Below, one piece after another: positions 1 through 5,474 of a stretch of DNA of 5,969 nt. The position numbers and the translations under genes are program-made. Origin of the DNA: Calditrichota bacterium (lineage in GTDB: Bacteria; Calditrichota; Calditrichia; Calditrichales; Calditrichaceae); assembly GCA_024278715.1 (NCBI GenBank), contig JAJRSN010000515.1, positions 1 to 5,969 on the forward strand, read 5' to 3'. The notes below the pieces were generated by a model. That model had not been told where the DNA came from, searched no databases, and worked only from the letters and a program-made list of their open reading frames with translations. Positions within the stretch are counted from its first letter, which is position 1; the number at the start of each line of letters is the position of its first letter.

Positions 1-1
1 A

Positions 2-1603
2 GAATTATCCGGCAATACCGAAATCAGGTGGCATACTTCCAAAGATTCGGGAAATGTCACCATATATCTCTACTATTCAGATGATTACGGAGAAAACTGG
101 CATTTTCTCCATGAGAACCATGAAAATTCAGGCTCGTTTTTGTGGGATACAAACATGATGGACGATGGCATATTAAATTTGATCAAAATTTATGCATTAA
201 CAGAAAATGGCGTTGCCAAATATGAACATGAAATCCCGTTTACCATTAATAATCCGGATAAAAATGCTCCGCCGCAAATTGTTATCGTTTCACCTGCACA
301 AAATGATCGGATTAATGGCGAGTATGGTCTTCGATGGATAGCAGGCGACGCGGATGGAACAAATTATACTGTAAACTTTTATTATCGACCCTCAGAGGAT
401 TCCCAATGGACACCGCTTGCAACTAACCTGACTAAATCAGACACTATTTATAATTGGAACACAAAAATTTTACCAAACGGTACGACTTATCAGATACTCG
501 GAGAAATTATTTCCGACTCCGATACTACAAAAACTCAAGTATCGGGAATTAACATTTCAAACGAACGGGAAATATATGACATTTCTAATTACGCAACCAT
601 TCAAAGAAAAACTATCGGAACAGGCTCTGTTGAAATACATGTGGTAAATCTCGCTGAAATTACAGGCGACGAGTATAAGTTACAATTTGATTATATAAAT
701 AATGACTCGCAACTTGTTTATAATGTTTTTGATCTTTCCGAAAACGTACAAAAAATTAAAAATGCAATCCAGGTGGATGGTACGGTTGAAGGACCCTATT
801 TTGACGGGATAAGGTTGTTTATTAATAACGACCCGTTAACGTTAAATGAGGAGCTAAGCGGATGGAATAATCCCGATGTTTTGCCCTTTCAATTTAAGGT
901 TTTCCATGATGTTTATGAATCTGGAGAGAAACGAGCTGCTGATTATTTATTTGTTTTTGGTGATGTGGGTATCGATACATCTACGGCAGGATTTGTTGGC
1001 AAATATATTAAAGCCATTCCTGTGAACGTAAAAATTTTTAATGTCACGGAAAATAAAAAAATAGATTTTGTCTTTATTGAAAATGATTTAACTGACGGAA
1101 GCGGGAAGTTTACAACAACAGGCTATATAAGAGATTATATTTTGCTCCTGGAAAAAAACAAGGATGATTCGCTTGTTTACACTTATCAAGTTTCTCTGAA
1201 AGATGCAGACGGCTATCGTTTCCCTGCCAAAGGAGATACTTTATCTATTTACCAATTCAAGCCATTTTTACAAGGCGACTCTTTATTGTTTGCTACAGAC
1301 GAACTTATGTCAACTAAAAAAAATCAGGAATTCCTTCCGGATAACTTTTCATTAAAGCAAAACTATCCAAACCCGTTTAATTCAACAACAACTATCGAAT
1401 TTAATATTAATAAATCAAATAAAGTAATTATTGATGTTTACAACGTGTTGGGGCAAAAAGTAACCACCCTGGTAAACAAGAAACTCAAACCCGGGCATTA
1501 TGCAATTAGGTGGGAACCGATTAATTGTTCAACGGGAATTTATTTTTTGGAATTTCGAACGCTTGATATAGTTAAAGTAAGAAAAATGCTGTATATCAAA
1601 TAG
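2..1603 (+). CDS. Secreted protein with Ig-like repeats and T9SS type A sorting domain (5' partial)
   Basis: The frame is open from the window edge, so the gene begins upstream; 533 residues are visible before the TAG stop. Two tandem Ig/fibronectin-like repeats can be seen, at about residues 1-75 and 90-185. Both share the pattern 'RW...D..G....V..YY...D....W..L.......Y/F.W(D/N)T', common in exported FCB proteins. A middle beta-rich part (about 195-430) has no family I can name. The last 89 residues start LPDNFSLKQNYPNPFN and continue with IDVYNVLGQKV, GHYAIRW and a STGIYFLE-type strand, ending KMLYIK. This is the type A sorting domain that targets proteins to the type IX secretion system, where it is normally cleaved. 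The role is therefore a surface or extracellular protein; any catalytic domain would lie in the missing N-terminus. The gene is clearly more AT-rich than those downstream (10 G+C in bases 1381-1440 against 31 in 3961-4020). An internal ATG at 140 is not the start, because coding sequence of the same Ig-like repeat precedes it. Confidence 0.9.
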   Translation, partial: ELSGNTEIRWHTSKDSGNVTIYLYYSDDYGENWHFLHENHENSGSFLWDTNMMDDGILNLIKIYALTENGVAKYEHEIPFTINNPDKNAPPQIVIVSPAQNDRINGEYGLRWIAGDADGTNYTVNFYYRPSEDSQWTPLATNLTKSDTIYNWNTKILPNGTTYQILGEIISDSDTTKTQVSGINISNEREIYDISNYATIQRKTIGTGSVEIHVVNLAEITGDEYKLQFDYINNDSQLVYNVFDLSENVQKIKNAIQVDGTVEGPYFDGIRLFINNDPLTLNEELSGWNNPDVLPFQFKVFHDVYESGEKRAADYLFVFGDVGIDTSTAGFVGKYIKAIPVNVKIFNVTENKKIDFVFIENDLTDGSGKFTTTGYIRDYILLLEKNKDDSLVYTYQVSLKDADGYRFPAKGDTLSIYQFKPFLQGDSLLFATDELMSTKKNQEFLPDNFSLKQNYPNPFNSTTTIEFNINKSNKVIIDVYNVLGQKVTTLVNKKLKPGHYAIRWEPINCSTGIYFLEFRTLDIVKVRKMLYIK

Positions 1604-1677
1604 TGTCAAATATCTATTTACTTTATTCTGCGATGTTTTAAATATTTTTCCCGATAATTTTTAATTTCACAGTTTTC

Positions 1678-1694
1678 TCCGTCCTTAAGGCGGA
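1678..1694. repeat. Small hairpin downstream of the T9SS protein gene
   Basis: TCCGTC and GGCGGA can pair as a 6-bp stem (one G-T wobble) around a five-base loop. It lies 75 bases after the stop of the upstream gene. On the plus strand it is followed by AAAAAA rather than a T-run, and on the minus strand the T-run precedes the stem, so it does not fit a standard intrinsic terminator in either direction. A role in transcript 3'-end formation is only possible. Confidence 0.25.
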
Positions 1695-1700
1695 AAAAAT

Positions 1701-1712
1701 TAATCCGGATTA
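1701..1712. repeat. Perfect 12-bp palindrome TAATCCGGATTA
   Basis: The twelve bases equal their own reverse complement. On the minus strand the palindrome is followed at once by ATTTTTT, so a weak terminator for the leftward reductase/barrel unit is conceivable, although a usable hairpin would have only about four stem pairs and the site is about 150 bases past the barrel stop. A protein-binding site is an alternative. Function unknown. Confidence 0.25.
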
Positions 1713-1720
1713 CTCTGATT

Positions 1721-1745
1721 GCGCGGAAGGTAACATTTCCGGCGC
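1721..1745. repeat. GC-rich imperfect inverted repeat
   Basis: GCGCGGAA (1721-1728) can pair with TTCCGGCGC (1737-1745), giving eight pairs with one bulged G and an eight-base loop. It is the only GC-rich patch in an AT-rich convergent gap. No T-run follows on either strand. With the two repeats just upstream it forms a cluster of three dyads in about 70 bases. The rest of the gap between the two genes holds no gene that I can support. Confidence 0.25.
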
Positions 1746-1860
1746 GCGTAACTTATTGATGTTTATTAAGATGATTAAACCTGCGATTTGGGTATAATAG
1801 TAAAAGGTGTTGCATCTTTCATAAAAACAGAATTTTCAGGGAGGAGGGATAAGACTAATG

Positions 1861-2441
1861 TTAAAATTTGTAATCTACTCCCAGGCGCAAATTTCCCATT
1901 CCAAATCCGATCTCTAACCCGGCAGCCAATTGGGGTGTGAAGTAATACCTCCCGCCCAGGGCGAGTCCGAAAACTATCCCGCCGTAAGCGCTGCTTCTGC
2001 CCGGCGCCAGGCTGCCCGGTTTGGACGTCACATCGAGATTCAAACCCAAATTGGCGACACAATAGGTATCGATCTTTTGCCGGTTAAAAAATCGACGTGC
2101 CAGAAAGCTGATCCAAGCAGCAGGTAATTTTGATACGAATAATTGCCCCACAAAGGGACAAATTCGGAATAGGAAGAATAACCGAACGAACCGCCGATAC
2201 CCAAACTATTCGGCAATCCTTCAATCTTAAACACGTTGTCTTTAAAGCCGTATTCGCTGTTTACCACAAATCCGACGTTGGAGCCAAAAACCGAACCCAA
2301 CGCCAATTTTAAACCAATGATTCTATCTCCGGCTTTCAAAAGGGGAACCGCCCGATTTTGTGCCTTTCCCGGCTGGATCGTGAGCAATAAGATCGCCAGA
2401 ATCGCAAACCGACTCAACTTCAAATTATTCCTGAAAAACAT
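1861..2441 (-). CDS. Small outer-membrane beta-barrel protein, frameshifted
   Basis: Two overlapping minus-strand frames read as one protein. The first half runs from ATG at 2441 and, without a shift, ends at 2040; the second half ends at TAA 1861-1863. Joining them at the T6 run (2086-2091) gives 193 residues. The ATG at 2441 is preferred over one at 2489 because GGGAGGAG lies 10 nt upstream and it begins a clean signal peptide (MFFRNNLKLSRF, hydrophobic AILAILLLT, likely cleavage after GKAQ at residue 28). The mature part alternates aromatic and small residues as in membrane beta-strands. The end, GGRYYFTPQLAAGLEIGFG...GVDYKF, with a terminal Phe, is typical of Bacteroidota-style outer-membrane barrels recognised by BAM. 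The unshifted frame instead ends in a tail (GKRSIPIVSPIWV) with no barrel pattern. Cotranscription with the reductase, 25 nt upstream, is likely. The shift may be a sequencing error, a decaying gene, slippage or phase variation. Ligand unknown. Confidence 0.75.
2085..2091 (-). other. Frameshift site, U UUU UUA slippery heptamer
   Basis: In the frame of the first half the codons are GAT TTT TTA ACC. The heptamer T TTT TTA is therefore in the register required for -1 slippage, and a -1 shift continues as AAC CGG CAA, exactly the frame of the barrel's C-terminal half. One extra T in the run would have the same effect. The sequence cannot tell a missing T (sequencing or mutation) from slippage. 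I saw no strong stem-loop or pseudoknot in the next 10-60 bases that would favour programmed shifting, and no clear internal Shine-Dalgarno stimulator. Confidence 0.6.
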
Positions 2442-2451
2442 CGAAAACACT

Positions 2452-2459
2452 CTCCTCCC
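2452..2459 (-). promoter_or_regulatory. Ribosome binding site for the barrel gene
   Basis: Read on the minus strand this is GGGAGGAG, ten bases before the ATG at 2441. It sits in the 25-nt gap after the reductase stop and decides the start in favour of 2441. The in-frame ATG at 2489 lies inside the reductase gene and would put 16 charged residues ahead of the signal peptide. Confidence 0.7.
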
Positions 2460-2466
2460 GATCATT

Positions 2467-3459
2467 CTATTCTTCCAAAATCTTTTCAATTTGTTTTAAT
2501 TCCGTGTCCGAAAACGAAAGGTTGTGCAACGCGCCCGCACAGTCATCCACCTGCTCAACCCTACTCGCTCCGATCAAAGCCGAAGTAATCACCGGGTGGC
2601 GCAACACCCAGGCAATTGCCATCTGAGCTAACGATTGTCCGCGTTCTGCTGCAATTTCATTAAGTTTACGGATTTTTTTGATTCTTTCCGCAGTAAGGTC
2701 GTCTTTTTGTAAAAATCCGTGAGGCTTGGCGGCGCGGGAATCCGGCGGAATATCCCGCAAATACTTATCGGTCAGCATGCCCTGAGCCAAGGGCGAAAAA
2801 ACAATACAGCCGATTCCCTCCTGATTCAGAACCTTGAGCAATCCGTTTTCAATCCAACGATCGAACATGTTGTACTTTGGTTGATGAATCAGGCAGGGCG
2901 TTCCCAATTCCTTTAAAATTTTTGCCGCTTTTCGGGTTTGTTCGTGCGTGTACGATGAAATCCCGACATAAAGCGCACGACCGCTGCGGACAATGTAATC
3001 CAAAGCGCCCATGGTCTCTTCCAACGGCGTTTCCGGATCGGGACGGTGGTGATAAAAAATATCGACGTAATCCAGACCCATGCGCTTCAAACTTTGATCC
3101 AAACTCGCCACCAGATATTTGCGCGATCCCCACTCTCCGTACGGTCCGGGCCACATGTAATAACCGGCTTTGGTCGAAATGATCAGTTCATCGCGATAGG
3201 ATTTCAGATCGTCTTTTAAAATTCGCCCGAAATTTTCTTCAGCCGATCCGGGAGGCGGACCATAATTATTCGCAAGATCGAAATGAGTTATTCCCAGATC
3301 AAAGGCGCGGTGAAGTATTTTGCGAGCGTTTTCAAGCGCATCCACTCCGCCGAAATTATGCCACAAACCGAGAGACACTGCCGGTAATTTTAACCCGCTG
3401 CGTCCCGTACGTCGATAAAGCATCGAATCGTAACGTGAATCAGACGGTACGTAACTCAA
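2467..3459 (-). CDS. gpr: Aldo-keto reductase, YghZ/Gpr (L-glyceraldehyde 3-phosphate reductase) type
   Basis: This is a 330-residue cytoplasmic NADPH-dependent aldo-keto reductase. The N-terminal segments SLGLWHNFGGVDALE, THFDLANNYGPPPGSAEENFGR, ELIISTKAGYYMWPGPYG and YVGISSY closely match E. coli YghZ, which reduces L-glyceraldehyde 3-phosphate and helps detoxify methylglyoxal. The catalytic tetrad is present: Asp61, Tyr66, Lys97 and His138 (in IFYHHRPD). LIGASRVEQ (296-303) is the usual cofactor phosphate-binding segment near the C-terminus. Length is close to the family norm, slightly short at the C-terminus. The start is TTG at 3459, supported by AAAGGAG six bases upstream and by alignment of the first 20 residues with YghZ; the first ATG would remove the N-terminal extension. 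It is the first gene of a leftward pair with the outer-membrane barrel gene and is divergent from the lipoprotein operon. The family is certain; the physiological substrate here is inferred from homology. Confidence 0.93.
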   Translation of the reverse strand: MSYVPSDSRYDSMLYRRTGRSGLKLPAVSLGLWHNFGGVDALENARKILHRAFDLGITHFDLANNYGPPPGSAEENFGRILKDDLKSYRDELIISTKAGYYMWPGPYGEWGSRKYLVASLDQSLKRMGLDYVDIFYHHRPDPETPLEETMGALDYIVRSGRALYVGISSYTHEQTRKAAKILKELGTPCLIHQPKYNMFDRWIENGLLKVLNQEGIGCIVFSPLAQGMLTDKYLRDIPPDSRAAKPHGFLQKDDLTAERIKKIRKLNEIAAERGQSLAQMAIAWVLRHPVITSALIGASRVEQVDDCAGALHNLSFSDTELKQIEKILEE

Positions 3460-3465
3460 GTCGAT

Positions 3466-3472
3466 CTCCTTT
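3466..3472 (-). promoter_or_regulatory. Ribosome binding site deciding the TTG start of the reductase
   Basis: The minus strand reads AAAGGAG, followed by ATCGAC and then TTG. This strong Shine-Dalgarno at ideal spacing supports the TTG at 3459 as the true initiation codon. Confidence 0.7.
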
Positions 3473-3497
3473 CCGTTCGGTTATTTTTGTGGGTATT

Positions 3498-3525
3498 AAA
3501 ATAGAAATTTTTTGCAAAAATGCAA
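3498..3525 (-). promoter_or_regulatory. Candidate sigma70-like promoter for the reductase/barrel unit
   Basis: On the minus strand TTGCAT (3525-3520) and TATTTT (3503-3498) are separated by 16 bases, a plausible -35/-10 pair located about 39 bases before the TTG start. The region is very AT-rich, so such matches arise easily, and FCB bacteria often use a diverged promoter consensus. No comparably good pair was seen for the rightward operon. Confidence 0.3.
3512..3525. promoter_or_regulatory. Inverted repeat TTGCA-N4-TGCAA, possible operator
   Basis: Perfect five-base arms flank AAAA in the divergent intergenic region. It overlaps the candidate -35 element of the reductase promoter, a position where a bound regulator could repress or activate. 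No regulator gene is visible in the window. The region is AT-rich, so chance remains possible. Confidence 0.35.
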
Positions 3526-3562
3526 TTTTATTCATCAAAAAATAGCATTTTCCTTTCCGCTT

Positions 3563-3575
3563 GTTTAATTTAAAC
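3563..3575. promoter_or_regulatory. Inverted repeat GTTTAA-T-TTAAAC, possible operator
   Basis: Perfect six-base arms flank one central base. The repeat lies 23 bases before the lipoprotein ATG and would fall in or near its promoter or 5' leader. The arms differ from the other inverted repeat in this gap, so if both are real they bind different proteins. Weak evidence given the base composition. Confidence 0.3.
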
Positions 3576-3598
3576 GCAAATTAAGAAGAGGACTTAAC

Positions 3599-4504
3599 AT
3601 GAAAATTCTTCCGCTTGTTTTTTCACTTTTATTTATCGCCTGTGCGCAGCCCGATTTTAACTTGCAATTCGAAAAAGCGGCGGATAATCTTCAATTTCCC
3701 GAAGGTCCCGCCTGGGACGGTCAGGAACATGTTTATGTTTCCAACTGCTACGGCGGATGGATTACCGATATTCAGAAAACCGGGGTGGATACCTTTGCCG
3801 TTGCGGATTCGTCAAAATCCTGTTTCCGGCAAAGCAACGGACTCGCCTTTAACCGGGACGGCTTTCTTTACGCCTGCGATTTCGGAACGGGAGCCATCAT
3901 CCGATTCGATTTGTCCGGGCAGTGCGAAGTGGTCGCGGACGGATACAGAGGGCAACGCTTTAACCGACCCAATGATCTGGCTTTTGCTCCGGACGGCAGC
4001 CTCTATTTTACCGATCCCAAATCGTACGATCGACAAAATCCGGACGGCAAGGTTTACCGTTATCAGTTGGAAAATGACAGCGTTCAACTTGTTGCCGATC
4101 ATTTATGCTTTCCCAACGGCATTGCCATTTCCGCCAACGGACGCTGGGTTTACATCGCGGAATCAGCCAAAGAACGGGTGCTGAAATTCCACCTGTCCAA
4201 AGACGGGTTGTTAACCGAACGAACGGTATTTGCGAACATACCGGGCGGAGATCCCGACGGCATTGCTCTGGATAAAAAAGGCAACGTGTATGTGGCGCAT
4301 TTCGGCGGCGGAAAGATTATTGTTTTTGACGCTCACGGAAATCAAATTGCCGCTATTCCCGTTCCCGGAAAAAAGCCGTCCAATTTGGAATTTGCCGGAA
4401 AAGATTTAAAAACATTGTACGTAACCGAGGACGAAACCAATGCCGTTTATCGCGCCCGCGTTCCCATTGCCGGATTACCTTTGTTCCACCAAACAAAACC
4501 GTAA
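3599..4504 (+). CDS. SMP-30/gluconolactonase-like lipoprotein
   Basis: A 301-residue six-bladed beta-propeller of the SMP-30/gluconolactonase/LRE family, whose members hydrolyse sugar lactones or related esters using a divalent metal. The start is ATG at 3599 with AAGAGGA about seven bases upstream. The first 15 residues are a short lipoprotein signal ending LLFIAC, so Cys15 is probably lipidated and the protein anchored in the envelope. Family residues are in place: Glu35 (FPEGPAWD), Asn125 (NRPNDLAF), Asn173 (FPNGIAIS) and Asp220 (DPDGIALD) correspond to the metal and substrate ligands of SMP-30. Repeats such as 'NGLAFNRDGFLY', 'NDLAFAPDGSLYFTDP' and 'DGIALDKKGNVYVAHFGGG' mark the blades. 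Five further cysteines (50, 75, 93, 109, 170) could form disulfides outside the cytoplasm. It is the first gene of a rightward unit; the next start is 4 nt after its stop. The fold and export are well supported; the substrate is unknown, and a non-enzymatic binding role is possible. Confidence 0.88.
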   Translation: MKILPLVFSLLFIACAQPDFNLQFEKAADNLQFPEGPAWDGQEHVYVSNCYGGWITDIQKTGVDTFAVADSSKSCFRQSNGLAFNRDGFLYACDFGTGAIIRFDLSGQCEVVADGYRGQRFNRPNDLAFAPDGSLYFTDPKSYDRQNPDGKVYRYQLENDSVQLVADHLCFPNGIAISANGRWVYIAESAKERVLKFHLSKDGLLTERTVFANIPGGDPDGIALDKKGNVYVAHFGGGKIIVFDAHGNQIAAIPVPGKKPSNLEFAGKDLKTLYVTEDETNAVYRARVPIAGLPLFHQTKP

Positions 4505-4508
4505 TATC

Positions 4509-5411
4509 ATGAAAAAGAAACTATTGCTGATCATATTTTTAAGTATTTTTTCGGGGGTAAATCTTATGGCGGCTTCTGCCAACGATTCCTTGGATTTTGC
4601 CCGTTTGTTGCCCGAATCAGTCAACGGTTGGAGGCAGCAGGGTTCCGATGAAATTTACAATCGCGACAATCTTTACGAATTTATTGACGGCGGCGCCGAG
4701 CTTTATCTTTCTTACGGTTTTCAAAAGCTTTTACACCGCAATTTTACGCGCCCCGATTTTCCCGATATTATAGCGGATATTTTCGATATGGGTTCTTCCG
4801 CAAACGCCTTCGGCGTTTTTATGCATTCCCGCGGAAAAGCGGATTCCGCCTTCGGTCAGGGTTCGGAGTACATTCAGGGATTTTTGAATTTCTGGAAAGG
4901 AAAATACTACGTCACCATTCTCACCATGGAAGAAACGCCCGAAAGCAAACAGGCTGTTTTTAAGCTGGGCAAATTTATCGATTCGCGAATAAAACAACGC
5001 GGGTCTCTGCCTCAATTGATTAAATTGCTGCCGGACAAGGGACTTAAAGAATCCTCGATCCGCTACTTTCATCATTACATTTGGATTAACAGCCAAATTC
5101 GTCTTTCGGATGAAAATATTCTAAAAATCGACGATAAAACCGAAGTCGCGGCGGCAAAATACGACGAGGGATCGACTCTGCTCATTGTTCACTACCCCGA
5201 TGCGCAAAAGGCTAAAAAAGTCTGGCAAAATCTCAAAGAAAATATTTTTCCCGATCTGAAAAAATCCGCAATCATTAAACATGGGGACAAATGGCTTTTC
5301 ATCAAACCGGAAAACACATACCTGGTTTTGATCGGCAACGCTTCACCCGAACCGCTTTCAGAGCTAATGAAGGCGGTTTTGCAGAATATCCGCCAAAAAC
5401 AGACCCGCTGA
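4509..5411 (+). CDS. Exported DUF6599-like protein
   Basis: A 300-residue protein of unknown function. The start is placed at ATG 4509, which gives a typical Sec signal peptide (MKKK, then a hydrophobic stretch LLLIIFLSIFSG, likely cleavage near LMAASA at 22-24). An upstream in-frame ATG at 4440 would overlap the lipoprotein gene and bury this signal. There is no good Shine-Dalgarno, so translation is probably coupled to the lipoprotein gene ending 4 nt earlier. The most telling segment is LYEFIDGGAELYLSYGF (55-71), followed by a 'DIFDMGSSANAFGVF' strand-turn (91-104). As I recall it, this matches DUF6599, whose hallmark is a 'Y(I/D)GGAELYL.YGF' block; that assignment is from memory. The C-terminal half repeats a similar alpha/beta layout (TLLIVHYPDAQKAKKVW, 223-239), suggesting two related subdomains. 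No catalytic motif or cysteine is seen. It is probably periplasmic and a partner of its operon neighbours. Confidence 0.82.
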   Translation: MKKKLLLIIFLSIFSGVNLMAASANDSLDFARLLPESVNGWRQQGSDEIYNRDNLYEFIDGGAELYLSYGFQKLLHRNFTRPDFPDIIADIFDMGSSANAFGVFMHSRGKADSAFGQGSEYIQGFLNFWKGKYYVTILTMEETPESKQAVFKLGKFIDSRIKQRGSLPQLIKLLPDKGLKESSIRYFHHYIWINSQIRLSDENILKIDDKTEVAAAKYDEGSTLLIVHYPDAQKAKKVWQNLKENIFPDLKKSAIIKHGDKWLFIKPENTYLVLIGNASPEPLSELMKAVLQNIRQKQTR

Positions 5412-5462
5412 TACGCTCGCTTTTTTCGATTCACTTTCCGATTTAAATTTCAAAAACCAATC

Positions 5463-5467
5463 GGAGG
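5463..5467 (+). promoter_or_regulatory. Ribosome binding site for the DUF362 gene
   Basis: GGAGG lies seven bases before the ATG at 5475 and fixes this start. It is much stronger than the site of the preceding gene, so this gene can be translated independently even if it is part of the same transcript. Confidence 0.7.
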
Positions 5468-5474
5468 TTTTAAA

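Noticed and set aside
1775..2062. Minus-strand open frame of 95 codons
   Set aside because: It is the third frame across the barrel gene, rich in Arg and Gly from out-of-frame reading, with no ribosome binding site, and it runs past the real stop into non-coding sequence.
2442..2489. Longer start for the barrel protein at 2489
   Set aside because: It overlaps the end of the reductase, lacks a good ribosome binding site and places a charged stretch before a complete signal peptide; the ATG at 2441 has a strong site.
2877..3182. Plus-strand and other minus-strand frames over the aldo-keto reductase
   Set aside because: The reductase frame matches its family along the full length, so these are shadows.
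3615..4184. 189-codon plus-strand frame inside the lipoprotein gene
   Set aside because: It is a shadow frame: the overlapping frame has a lipobox, propeller repeats and family residues, while this one shows no domain pattern.
4440..4508. Longer start for the DUF6599-like protein at 4440
   Set aside because: These 23 codons lie in the lipoprotein gene in another frame and would bury the clear Sec signal that begins at 4509.
4731..5096. Minus-strand 121-codon frame opposite the DUF6599-like gene
   Set aside because: No ribosome binding site or recognisable domain, and the plus-strand frame has a signal peptide and a conserved block.
5412..5474. Possible terminator between the DUF6599-like and DUF362 genes because of a T-run at 5420-5427
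   Set aside because: No stable stem precedes the T-run, so the gap looks like ordinary intra-operon spacing.
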